A DNA stretch of 13,148 nt from Thermatribacter sp964570785 (GCA_964570785.1 CAZMZG010000050.1:1-13148), one strand, 5' to 3'. Shown: positions 6,770-13,148, counted from the first letter of the stretch. Program-made: numbers and translations. Notes: a model not told the origin generated them from the letters alone.

Positions 6770-6950
6770 AAGACCCAAAAGAACACCTGCTTGACATCCT
6801 CGATGCCACGCCAGAATCGAGCGTTACGCAGCGTGCGGGCGGGAGGTGCTCGAAGGGGATGAACTGATTCAGGTTTGGATTCTTCACCACCTTCGGGTCA
6901 TCAGGGAAACAGTAGCTCCTTATGGGAAAGCACCAAAGCGCGGATGCTCA
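6766..6950 (+). pseudogene. Truncated, frameshifted DUF86/HepT-like gene
   Basis: From ATG 6766 the frame reads MKDPKEHLLDILDAT and then diverges to TGA at 6865-6867. Another frame from about 6810 gives ARIERYAACGREVLEGDELI, then QVWILHHLRVIRETVAPYG. Joined as ILDAIARIERYA (one missing T near 6808), this is the start of a DUF86/HepT-type HEPN protein: D-ILDAI-x-RIE-Y, then a V/IRHHL-x-VIGEA-like helix, here with R for G. The C-terminal half, including the RxxxxH active-site region, is absent; similarity fades near 6930, where the convergent cyclotransferase gene ends. HepT proteins are toxins paired with MNT antitoxins, so this is probably the toxin of a second lost module. Confidence 0.6.
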
Positions 6951-7778
6951 TTCTTCAATCTTCACCACATACAGGAAGGGCCAGTTTTTGCCGGTCAGGT
7001 AGAAGTTTCCGCTTTCTGAGTCGAAGGCAATCCCGTTCATAACATCCGCTTCACCAGTGAGCTCCTGGCGAAGAAAAGAAAAATCCAGCCAGCCCACTAC
7101 ATTTCCACTTCCGGGGTCCACCACCAGCACCAGATCCTCATACCAGAGGTTGGCATAAACTTTGCCTTTTGCATACTCAAGCTCATTTATTCTATCTATT
7201 TCCCTTCCTCCAGCAGTCACCGTAACTTCTCTTTCTACCGAAAGATCCTCCGAACTCAAGAAACGCAAAAGCGACGAACCATCACTGGCAATAAAATTGC
7301 TCCCATCAAAGGTAAGCCCCCAACCCTCAAAAGGGTAAGGGAGTAGCTTTTTGAGCCTGAGCGTCTCTGAGTCCCAGAAAAGAACGGCTTGCTCCCGCCA
7401 GGTGAGCTGCACCAGCTCTCCATCTCGCAGAGCAAGCCCTTCACCAAAAAGCTCCTCGTCTAAGGAAACCATATCCAGCACCTGGCCCGTTTTGGGGTCT
7501 ACCCTGCGCAGGGTAGACTCACCGTAGAGACCGGTGCTCTCGTAAAGCACACCGTCAAAGAAAAGCAAACCCTGGGTGAAAGCCGCAGAATCGTGGGGAA
7601 AACGCCCAACAAGGGTTGCTCTCCAGCGGGGAATACCGCTTGCCCTCAGGTAATCCAGAAGCTCCGAAGAAAAGACCTCCCCCACCCAGAAAAGAGCAAA
7701 AAAGACCAGCCCAATCAGGAAGAAAAACCTCCAGCACCCCCGGTAATTTTTTCTTAACAAACGTTTACTTTGGAGCAC
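6948..7778 (-). CDS. Glutaminyl-peptide cyclotransferase
   Basis: This 276-residue protein is predicted to turn N-terminal glutamine of exported proteins into pyroglutamate, releasing ammonia. It matches the five-bladed propeller type found in plants and bacteria, not the metal-dependent animal type. Motifs run in family order: RFPHDSAAFTQGL (59-71), YESTGLYGESTL (79-90), FGEGLA (111-116), EGWGLTFDG (151-159), INELEY (198-203), VYANLWYED (207-215), MNGIAFD (248-254) and TGKNWPFLY (262-270). A basic N-terminus and a hydrophobic stretch (about 18-38) form a signal peptide or membrane anchor, so it acts outside the cytoplasm. The start is GTG at 7778; AGGAGG lies 14 bases upstream, which is long, but no better in-frame start exists before codon 7. 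It diverges from two secreted proteins, at least one with Gln after its predicted signal cleavage. Confidence 0.9.
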   Translation of the reverse strand: MLQSKRLLRKNYRGCWRFFFLIGLVFFALFWVGEVFSSELLDYLRASGIPRWRATLVGRFPHDSAAFTQGLLFFDGVLYESTGLYGESTLRRVDPKTGQVLDMVSLDEELFGEGLALRDGELVQLTWREQAVLFWDSETLRLKKLLPYPFEGWGLTFDGSNFIASDGSSLLRFLSSEDLSVEREVTVTAGGREIDRINELEYAKGKVYANLWYEDLVLVVDPGSGNVVGWLDFSFLRQELTGEADVMNGIAFDSESGNFYLTGKNWPFLYVVKIEE

Positions 7779-7792
7779 CTCTGTGTTATATT
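7764..7792 (+). promoter_or_regulatory. Promoter of the DUF4139-like gene run
   Basis: TTTACT (7764-7769), 17 bases, then TATATT (7787-7792), with the extended -10 TG at 7784-7785. Transcription would begin near 7799, leaving a leader of about 16 bases that keeps AAAGGAGGG for the ATG at 7815. The elements lie inside the 5' end of the divergent cyclotransferase gene and its leader, so the two promoter zones overlap. It is the only clear promoter seen before the two secreted-protein genes. Confidence 0.55.
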
Positions 7793-7808
7793 CCTCCTCA
7801 AAAGGAGG
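7793..7808. repeat. Palindrome carrying ribosome binding sites for both strands
   Basis: CCTCCT (7793-7798), CAAA, AGGAGG (7803-7808) is a perfect inverted repeat. Read on the plus strand the right arm is the ribosome binding site for the ATG at 7815, six bases on. Read on the minus strand the left arm gives AGGAGG 14 bases before the GTG of the cyclotransferase. If the plus transcript starts near 7799 it lacks the left arm, so no hairpin would hide the site. Confidence 0.5.
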
Positions 7809-7814
7809 GTAAAA

Positions 7815-8978
7815 ATGAAAAATAAATTACTCTTCCTAAGTATTATACTTTTCCTGGTCACCCTGTGCAGTTTTAAGATTACCGCCTGGGCAAACCTTGC
7901 CCAGCAACTACCTGCAGAAACCAAAAGGCTTACCGTGTATCAGGGAATGGACCTGGCCTGGATGGAGGAGCTTTTCGAAGTCCACCTCCAGGCTGGCGAA
8001 AATCGGCTCTCTCTCACTCAGGACGGAATGGAAAAAGGGCGAATCACCATCCATCCCCTACAAAAAGGGCTCACAATAGAGCGCCTGGAAGACCGGGAAA
8101 CTCACTATGAACTGGTCCTCTCAGTAAAAGAGGAAGGCGACTATCGCTTGCTCACTGGCTTTTTTGTGGGAGGTCTGGACTGGGAAGAGTCCTACCTGGG
8201 TATTTTAGAAGGAGCACTCACACTGCGGCTTTTCCCCGCAGTCTACATCCAGCAGCAAAACAACCGGGAATCTGAAAAAGTATCCTTGCAGTGGCTTCTG
8301 GGCAAGCCTTCGCTGGAGCCATTTCTTCCTCAGGAAGCTATGGCAGAAAAACCTATGGAATTTGACTTAAAAAGAGCACCGTCTCCCCGGATGATGGAAA
8401 TCACCACCCACAAGGTATCTGAATACCAGCTTTTCGCCCTCTCCGGTGAAGTGACCCTTGCCGCCCAGAGCACAAACGCCTTCTTTCCAGAGAAGCGATC
8501 CTTTACCTATCAAGAAAAATATCGGTTTTCTGCTGGACAAACCCTGCGAGTTCTGACTTTCAAAAACGAGGGCGATCCTTTACCCCCGGGAAATCTTCTG
8601 CTCTGGGATACAAAAAACAGTTGGTGCGAAAGATTGTTTTTCCCCGGTGCTCGCCAGAAGGAGCAAGTGGAACTGGTTCTGGAGAAAGCAGAAATCCTGG
8701 GAAAGCGTCGGGAAGTTGCTTATCGCAGGCTGAAAGCACGTTTCAACCAGGAGCAAGAAGTGGTAGGCTTTATTTCTCAAAAAGAAATTCTCTTTGAGCT
8801 CGAAAATCCAACCTCAGGTGAGGTAACCCTCGAAATCGAAGAAAGCCTGCCCCCAGGGGAAGTAGAGCTCCCCGAGGACTGGGAGTTTAAAAATGGTAAT
8901 GCCTGGAAAACGGTAGTTCTTCCTCCCGGTGAAAAAAAAGAAATAACCCTGGTCTACCAATTTGAGGAGGAAATATGA
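7815..8978 (+). CDS. Secreted DUF4139-like protein A
   Basis: A 387-residue exported protein of unknown function with DUF4139 character. The signal peptide MKNKLLFLSIILFLVTLCSF continues to an AWA site at 24-26. An early strand pattern (LTVYQG, then VHLQAGENRLSL at 56-67) is like the start of DUF4139/DUF4140 proteins. FFVGGLDWEESY (116-127) matches the family hallmark (Y-x-x-GL-x-W-x-x-x-Y). The last 60 residues have beta-rich N-x-x-x-x-V-x-L, E-x-LPPG and VVLPPGEKKEITLVY, the usual family ending. ATG 7815 follows AAAGGAGGG and is preferred over an in-frame ATG at 7770, which would lie upstream of the promoter start and remove the signal peptide. Its stop overlaps the next gene as ATGA. It and protein B look like distant paralogues. 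Confidence 0.75.
   Translation: MKNKLLFLSIILFLVTLCSFKITAWANLAQQLPAETKRLTVYQGMDLAWMEELFEVHLQAGENRLSLTQDGMEKGRITIHPLQKGLTIERLEDRETHYELVLSVKEEGDYRLLTGFFVGGLDWEESYLGILEGALTLRLFPAVYIQQQNNRESEKVSLQWLLGKPSLEPFLPQEAMAEKPMEFDLKRAPSPRMMEITTHKVSEYQLFALSGEVTLAAQSTNAFFPEKRSFTYQEKYRFSAGQTLRVLTFKNEGDPLPPGNLLLWDTKNSWCERLFFPGARQKEQVELVLEKAEILGKRREVAYRRLKARFNQEQEVVGFISQKEILFELENPTSGEVTLEIEESLPPGEVELPEDWEFKNGNAWKTVVLPPGEKKEITLVYQFEEEI
7842..7869 (-). promoter_or_regulatory. Candidate promoter of the cyclotransferase
   Basis: On the minus strand TGCACA (7869-7864), 16 bases, then a perfect TATAAT (7847-7842). Transcription would start near 7835, inside the first codons of the divergent DUF4139-like gene, giving a leader of about 57 bases and back-to-back overlapping transcripts. 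Support is the consensus match and the position alone. Confidence 0.35.
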
Positions 8979-10042
8979 TGCGCACTATAGTCATGTTAGT
9001 TCTGGTGGTGCTCCTGGGCTTGAGCCTGAGCATTGCTACTTCTTTTGCTCAGGAGATGCTTCTTGAAAAACCAGGAACAAGAACCCTTCTGGTCTTTCCC
9101 GATGGTCAGGTTCTGAGTGAGGAAAGCTGGGAAGTGATTTTGCATCCCGGCGAAAACCTCCTCAACTGGCAAAAGCCGGAAAGCGTGAAACCCGAAGAAA
9201 TCTCTATCAGAATAAATGGCACCAAACTGGAAAGCATGGTCTATCCGGAAAACTCCACCCTGGCCGTTTTATCAATATACTCTGCAGAAGAAAAGAAAGC
9301 CACCGTGAAAGCCCTTTATCCTCTGCGGGACTGTAAAGCAGAATTTCTCTATCAGGTAATCTGGGAAAAGGATGCTGAAAAACCCCAGCTCTACCTTTAC
9401 CTTCTCCTTTCTGGAGGCGAAACACTCACCCAGGGAAATTTGGTCCTCCAGGTCCTGGGTCAAACTTACCCTGTACATTTTGAGCAGGGAGTGTCCCAGC
9501 GCCTTTTGCTCTTAGAAAAGGAAATAGAAGGGGAGCAATTCATCCGCTATCTCAGCGGGCAAGCTCAAACCTTGAGCTTCTGGAAGCTGAAGATACCCTC
9601 CAATCTTCAAGTACAGGGCAAGGTGGAATGCTTTGAAAAAAGTGGAGAAAGTTTGACTTTCCTGGGAGAGGCCTATTTTACGGGCAAAGAAGCGTCTCTG
9701 GAACTTCCTCTGGGAAGCGCAGAGGATGTGATTGTGGAGGAAACACTGGTACTGCGCGAAAAAACCAACCGTTTTTATTCCCAATCGGGTAAAGAAGTCC
9801 TTTACGACACTCTGGAAGAGAAAGTCTACCAGGTTGAAAATCGAGGAGAAAAAGTCAAAAGGATTCAGATTTACCAGGAGGTACACCCCAGCTCTCGAGT
9901 TATTTTAGCAACCTGCCCAGTCCAGGTTGAAGCGATCGGGCTTCTCTCTCTGGAGTTTGAACTCGAAGCCCAAAAGGAAACAGCAATTCACCTCAAAATA
10001 CAGGGCGAAAAGCTCACCTGGGGATGGGCCTTTCAGCCCTGA
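8975..10042 (+). CDS. Secreted DUF4139-like protein B
   Basis: A 355-residue exported protein, role unknown. Its hydrophobic leader ends SIATSFA, with predicted cleavage before QEM, so the mature protein would begin with Gln, the substrate residue of the divergent cyclotransferase. Order along the chain follows protein A: TLLVFPDG and VILHPGENLLNW early, YPLRDCKAEFLYQV at the place of the GLxWxxxY motif but diverged, and a C-terminal half with LVLREKTNRFY, YQVENRGEKVKRIQIYQEV and a beta-rich end typical of DUF4139. The family link is by pattern and by position beside A; overall identity looks low. Start ATG 8975 overlaps the stop of A; ATG 8978 is seven bases from GGAGG (8966-8970) and may be the better start, giving 354 residues. 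A and B probably work together on the outer side of the membrane. Confidence 0.7.
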   Translation: MMRTIVMLVLVVLLGLSLSIATSFAQEMLLEKPGTRTLLVFPDGQVLSEESWEVILHPGENLLNWQKPESVKPEEISIRINGTKLESMVYPENSTLAVLSIYSAEEKKATVKALYPLRDCKAEFLYQVIWEKDAEKPQLYLYLLLSGGETLTQGNLVLQVLGQTYPVHFEQGVSQRLLLLEKEIEGEQFIRYLSGQAQTLSFWKLKIPSNLQVQGKVECFEKSGESLTFLGEAYFTGKEASLELPLGSAEDVIVEETLVLREKTNRFYSQSGKEVLYDTLEEKVYQVENRGEKVKRIQIYQEVHPSSRVILATCPVQVEAIGLLSLEFELEAQKETAIHLKIQGEKLTWGWAFQP

Positions 10043-10087
10043 TTAAACCTCGTTCTTAAAAGGTGCAAACCCAGGAAGTGTTTTTTC

Positions 10088-11119
10088 ATGAAAGTACACC
10101 AGCTTTTCAGCAACTTAGAACATATTCTCTCCGAGCGAATAAGCAAACCTGCCCGAATGGTCCGTTTTATTTTTATTCTTAGCCTTCTTCCTGCTTACTG
10201 CATCTGGACCCTGCAGGATGGTTCATCCTGGAGCGATGCTTTACCACTTCCCGCCGCGCTTTTGTTTGGGCTCACTCAGCTTCTGGGTCGGAGGGGAAAA
10301 TCCCTTTACAACCGCCTCTCCCTGGGGAGTGGTTGCGCCCTGATAATCCTGGTCATCACCGCAACAGGCGCAGAAAACAGCCCTTTTCTGTTTCTTTTCT
10401 TCTTGCCCATTTTGAGCTATGGTCTGGAGAAAGATTACCTTTGCGCCCGATGGGCGTTGCTCATAAATGGTTCCTATTATGTGTTCTTAATTATTTTAGC
10501 CTTATGGAGAGGAAATATATTTGCTTTAAGTTACTTGACCGGTATCCTCACCAGCGGCTACGCCATAGAGAGGGTTATCGAACACAACCTGGGATTTCTG
10601 GAGTGGCAGATCCACACTCTGAGTAAACAGGCTTTCCGGGACCCACTCACTGGACTCCTGAACCGAAGCGCTTTAAAACAAATTGCTTCTGAACTTATGA
10701 CCAGAAAAATACCTTTTGTATTGCTCATCGCGGATCTCGATAATTTCAAGCGCTACAATGACTGCAAGGGACACCTTGCAGGAGACAACCTGCTCCGAGA
10801 AGTTGCCCGCGTACTTCAGGATTCTTTTCGCTCTCAGGATCTAATCTTTCGCTACGGAGGGGATGAATTTCTGATCCTTATACCGGAAGGGAACCCTGCC
10901 CTGGCAGAACAACTCATCGAAAGGCTCAAGGAAAACCTGCACCTTGCTCTGGAGGGTGAAGTGGGGATTTCCTGCGGCTTTTCGCTTTTCCCTCAGGAAG
11001 CAGAAAGGCTGGAGAACCTCCTCCAAATAGCTGATGAACGTCTCTACGTAGAAAAAGCCCGTGTTTCTCCGGAGCGCCTAAAAACCACCGAAAATGATGT
11101 TGGCGGGAAAGAAAGCTAA
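10088..11119 (+). CDS. Membrane-bound diguanylate cyclase (GGDEF)
   Basis: A 343-residue c-di-GMP synthase. The first 165 residues hold about six hydrophobic segments (roughly 24-42, 51-66, 78-93, 98-112, 122-140, 144-160) of no sensor family I recognise. The GGDEF domain begins at DPLTGLLNR (185-193); RYGGDEF puts the active site at 257-261, and RSQD (248-251) is an intact inhibitory RxxD. The spacing RxxD-x4-GG equals that in the double-GAF protein of this window, but the sensor parts are unrelated, so the two enzymes probably answer different signals. It starts 45 bases after DUF4139-like protein B on the same strand, with only AGGAAGTG as a ribosome binding site. No own promoter is evident, so it is probably read from the upstream promoter. 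Confidence 0.88.
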   Translation: MKVHQLFSNLEHILSERISKPARMVRFIFILSLLPAYCIWTLQDGSSWSDALPLPAALLFGLTQLLGRRGKSLYNRLSLGSGCALIILVITATGAENSPFLFLFFLPILSYGLEKDYLCARWALLINGSYYVFLIILALWRGNIFALSYLTGILTSGYAIERVIEHNLGFLEWQIHTLSKQAFRDPLTGLLNRSALKQIASELMTRKIPFVLLIADLDNFKRYNDCKGHLAGDNLLREVARVLQDSFRSQDLIFRYGGDEFLILIPEGNPALAEQLIERLKENLHLALEGEVGISCGFSLFPQEAERLENLLQIADERLYVEKARVSPERLKTTENDVGGKES

Positions 11120-11141
11120 ACCTGACTCCGAAACCACTTCC

Positions 11142-11170
11142 TTGTCCAAACCGGGGGGTTCTGCGATAAT
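11142..11170 (+). promoter_or_regulatory. Promoter of the flippase-like gene, probably leaderless
   Basis: TTGTCC (11142-11147), exactly 17 bases, then GATAAT (11165-11170) with TG at 11162-11163 as extended -10. The ATG follows six bases after the -10, at 11177, so the transcript would begin at about the start codon. There is no ribosome binding site in AAACCT before the ATG. The same six-base -10 to ATG distance is found at the HEPN gene. Confidence 0.6.
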
Positions 11171-11176
11171 AAACCT

Positions 11177-12199
11177 ATGGAGAAGGTGGAAAGCAGCTTT
11201 AACCAGCGCAAAATACTCAAACAAGCCCTGATAGGAATCGGCGGAAGCCTGGTAAGCCTGGTCTGCATCGTTATCTATCTTTTCACCCGCGAAGGTGAAA
11301 TCTCCTTTTCAGTTGCCCATCCTGAGCAACTTTGCCTGGCAACGGGGATCCTGGTCCTGGCCTGGCTCTTCGATGCCTTGCGCATCCTGGGTAGTGCCCG
11401 GGTATGGCGGAAAAAGTTATATTTGCGAGATTGTTTGACCGCGGTGCTCTCTGGCTATTTCCTGAGTGGAATCACTCCGGCCAACACCGGGGGGCAGGTA
11501 GCTGAAATTTATGTACTCGTGAAATCCGGCCTCTCCCTGAGTGAGGCCACCGGTTTAACCGTGGTGGGAGGAGCCCTTTATTCTTTCACCCTGGTAGTCC
11601 TTTTTTTCCTTTCCTCTTTCTTCTTCCACACACCCGTTCCTTCCCGCATTTTCGAAATAACCTCGCGACTCTTGTTTCTTTACGCAGTCCTCCTGGGTAT
11701 ACTTTCCATCTTCTTGAAATATCCTCACCTCCTTTTTCAGGCCTCACACAGGGTGCTATCCTCCATCTCCCGATTTCTGCCCCGCTGCAAAAAGCTTGCT
11801 GAAGTAGCACCGCCTTTTCTGGAAAACTTTTTCCGTGAACTACGCGAAAAGCTCCTTTTCTTTCTAAAAAGACCCCACTACCTCGCCTGGAACATTACCA
11901 TGTACAGCGCCCACTTTTTCTGCCTTCTGGGAACTACCTACTTCATAGTAGAAGCCGTCTCAAAAAGCAACCTATCTTTGGGTGCGATTGTACGCCTGCA
12001 ACTTCCGCTCTTTTTCATGCTGCGCTTCACGCCCATCCCGGGAGCAAGTGGCATTGCCGAGCTCTCTTTCGCTTCTCTTTTCAGGGTTTTAGTGGACGGA
12101 AAAAGCCTGGGAATCACGGTTTTCCTGTGGCGCCTTTACACCTACTACCTGTCCTTAGCTACGGGAAGTGTGGCCTTTTTCCGCACTTTATCCCGGTAA
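11177..12199 (+). CDS. YbhN/LPG-synthase-TM flippase-like membrane protein
   Basis: A 340-residue integral membrane protein of the UPF0104/YbhN family, related to the membrane part of lysylphosphatidylglycerol synthase (MprF). Typical marks are SGYFLSGITPANTGGQVAEI (92-111) and FTPIPGASGIAELSFA (284-299), plus about seven to eight hydrophobic helices. No soluble aminoacyl-transfer domain is fused, so it is not a full MprF; members of this class are thought to move lipids or lipid-linked sugars, but its substrate is unknown. The ATG at 11177 has a promoter directly before it and no ribosome binding site. It is separated from the GGDEF gene by 57 bases that hold this promoter, so it is probably an independent unit. 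RidA follows 58 bases later. Confidence 0.85.
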   Translation: MEKVESSFNQRKILKQALIGIGGSLVSLVCIVIYLFTREGEISFSVAHPEQLCLATGILVLAWLFDALRILGSARVWRKKLYLRDCLTAVLSGYFLSGITPANTGGQVAEIYVLVKSGLSLSEATGLTVVGGALYSFTLVVLFFLSSFFFHTPVPSRIFEITSRLLFLYAVLLGILSIFLKYPHLLFQASHRVLSSISRFLPRCKKLAEVAPPFLENFFRELREKLLFFLKRPHYLAWNITMYSAHFFCLLGTTYFIVEAVSKSNLSLGAIVRLQLPLFFMLRFTPIPGASGIAELSFASLFRVLVDGKSLGITVFLWRLYTYYLSLATGSVAFFRTLSR

Positions 12200-12257
12200 G
12201 GAAAATCCTGTGTACAACCTAAAATGTTTTTTAAAAATGAAAGGAGGCTTAAAACCG

Positions 12258-12635
12258 ATGAAGGAAGCCATCCACACCAAGCAAGCTTCCCAAAGCGTTG
12301 GACCCTACTCTCAGGCAGTGTGCGCTGGAGAGTGGGTCTTTGTATCCGGACAGCTGGGGCTTTCCCCTCAGGGAGAAATGGTTTCTGAAAATGCAGCCGA
12401 GCAGGCAAAGCAGGCTCTTGAAAACCTGCGCGCTATCCTCAGGGAAGCAGGCCTGGGTATGGAAAACGTGGTGCAGGTTACCATTTTTTTAACTGACATC
12501 CAACAGTTCTCGGTTGTAAATGAAGTGTATGCCCAGTATTTCGAGTCCCCTTATCCAGCACGGTGCTGCGTGGAAGTGAGCGCCCTGCCCCGGGGCGGCC
12601 AGGTGGAAATCGCAGCCATAGCGCGCCGTCCCTGA
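12258..12635 (+). CDS. ridA: RidA-family enamine/imine deaminase
   Basis: A 125-residue RidA (YjgF/YER057c/UK114) protein. These trimeric cytoplasmic enzymes hydrolyse reactive 2-aminoacrylate and other enamines formed by PLP enzymes such as threonine/serine dehydratase. The family marks GPYSQA (15-20), VSGQLGLSP (29-37), ALENLRAIL (53-61), VNEVYAQYF (87-95) and PARCCVEVSALPRGGQVEIA (100-119) are all present. Arg102 in PAR and Glu117 in VEIAAIA correspond to the substrate-binding Arg and the Glu of active RidA proteins, so activity is likely. The start ATG 12258 is chosen because AAGGAGG (12241-12247) lies ten bases upstream; an ATG at 12237 is in frame but precedes that site. It is widely conserved and its place here need not reflect a shared function. 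Confidence 0.93.
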   Translation: MKEAIHTKQASQSVGPYSQAVCAGEWVFVSGQLGLSPQGEMVSENAAEQAKQALENLRAILREAGLGMENVVQVTIFLTDIQQFSVVNEVYAQYFESPYPARCCVEVSALPRGGQVEIAAIARRP

Positions 12636-12681
12636 GCAATATATTTTTCAGATAAAACCTAAAGCGAAAAATCAGCGTATA

Positions 12682-12741
12682 CTTGATTGAAGTCTCAATT
12701 CAAGGAGGGACTGTTTTAGCGGGAGTTACCTCCAAAAGGAG
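12682..12741 (+). promoter_or_regulatory. Structured leader of the serpin gene
   Basis: CTTGATTGA (12682-12690) and TCAATTCAAG (12695-12704) form a near-perfect hairpin with a four-base loop and one bulge. Further on, GGAG (12722-12725), TTAC, CTCC (12730-12733), AAAA, GGAG (12738-12741) lets CTCC pair with either GGAG; the second GGAG is the ribosome binding site of the serpin. These are mutually exclusive four-pair stems, so the site could be hidden or freed, but they are short and may be chance. A TATACT -10-like box at 12678-12683 lacks a -35. The stretch from 12636 has no other gene; a second strong AAGGAGGG at 12702-12709 has no usable frame after it. Confidence 0.35.
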
Positions 12742-12748
12742 CGAAGGT

Positions 12749-13148
12749 ATGCGCCGATTAACCTTGGTGATGATTCTTTTGCTGGTATTCTCTGTCTCGG
12801 GGTGTCTCGTGGAAGGCATTTTGCCCTCAGGTAGCGCCTCTCTGGATCCGGGCTTTGCGCAAAACATCAACGCTTTGGGAGTAAAACTACTTAAAGCACT
12901 GTGGGAGGAACGCCAGGAAAACCTTTTTATCTCTCCAGCAAGTATTGAACTCGCCCTCTCCATGGCCGCAAGCGGGGCTCGAGGAGCAACCCAGCTTGAG
13001 ATGCTGGAAAGCCTGGAGTTTGCGTCCTCTGGAATGAACACCGTCAACCAGCACAACGCAAACCTGGTAGAAGCTCTGAAGGTAAGAAACAGCAAGGTCA
13101 CCCTGAGCGTTGCCAATTCTCTCTGGGCAAGAGAGGGCGTGCCCTTCT
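12749..13148 (+). CDS. Lipoprotein serpin (serine protease inhibitor), 3' cut by window
   Basis: Only the first 133 codons are visible. The N-terminus MRRLTLVMILLLVFSVSGC is a lipoprotein signal with lipobox VSGC; Cys19 would be lipidated and anchor the protein on the outer face of a membrane. After a short linker the serpin fold starts: LGVKLLKAL (43-51), NLFISPASIELALSMAASGA (58-77) with the N-F-x-SP-x-SI motif, RGATQLEM (78-85), and VTLSVANSLWAREG (117-130), all standard early serpin elements. Serpins trap serine or cysteine proteases by a conformational change; the reactive-centre loop that sets the target lies beyond the window, so inhibitory activity cannot be judged. The ATG at 12749 has GGAG seven bases upstream. 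Bacterial serpins are sporadic and found in several thermophiles. Confidence 0.9.
   Translation, partial: MRRLTLVMILLLVFSVSGCLVEGILPSGSASLDPGFAQNINALGVKLLKALWEERQENLFISPASIELALSMAASGARGATQLEMLESLEFASSGMNTVNQHNANLVEALKVRNSKVTLSVANSLWAREGVPF

Noticed and set aside
11177..12199. Full MprF lysylphosphatidylglycerol synthase
   Set aside because: The soluble aminoacyl-transferase domain is missing and the length is that of stand-alone YbhN-like proteins.
12702..12720. Leader peptide after the AAGGAGGG at 12702-12709
   Set aside because: The only nearby start-like codon is CTG followed at once by TTT and TAG, so no meaningful peptide is encoded.

Overview
This 13.1 kb window comes from a bacterial chromosome of roughly even GC content, with tightly packed genes and several GTG and TTG starts. 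The gene mix (HEPN/MNT pairs, PD-(D/E)XK coiled-coil protein, ZIP transporter, PfkB kinase, secreted DUF4139-like proteins, lipoprotein serpin) suggests a thermophilic or anaerobic deep-branching bacterium, possibly Atribacterota- or Thermotogota-like. That placement is a guess: there is no rRNA or marker gene here.

Left part (1-961): an intact HEPN-MNT gene pair on the plus strand, of the toxin-antitoxin type, with its own extended -10 promoter. It is followed by a 3' remnant of a sugar ABC-transporter permease on the minus strand. Middle left (962-5518), all minus strand: a PfkB sugar kinase, two possible tiny genes, a ZIP-family metal transporter, and a membrane-anchored double-GAF diguanylate cyclase. 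The sugar kinase and the permease remnant lie on the same strand and may be what is left of a sugar-use operon.

Middle (5554-6950), plus strand: a decaying accessory island. It starts with a coiled-coil PD-(D/E)XK-like gene broken by one extra base. A chain of broken MNT, HEPN and DUF86/HepT-like fragments follows, still joined by ATGA stop-start overlaps. This looks like the ruins of one or two further HEPN-MNT modules, in contrast to the intact pair at the left end.

Right part (6948-13148): a glutaminyl-peptide cyclotransferase on the minus strand diverges from a plus-strand run. The run holds two tandem secreted DUF4139-like proteins, a membrane GGDEF protein, a YbhN-type flippase-like membrane protein, RidA, and a lipoprotein serpin cut by the window end. 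Much of this points to the cell envelope and export: pyroglutamate formation on exported proteins, secreted proteins of unknown role, a surface protease inhibitor. Both diguanylate cyclases keep an intact active site and inhibitory site, so c-di-GMP signalling is likely active.

Two genes (HEPN at 31, flippase-like at 11177) have a strong -10 element exactly six bases before the ATG and no ribosome binding site, so leaderless transcripts are likely. No tRNA, rRNA, CRISPR array, insertion sequence or convincing strong terminator was seen.
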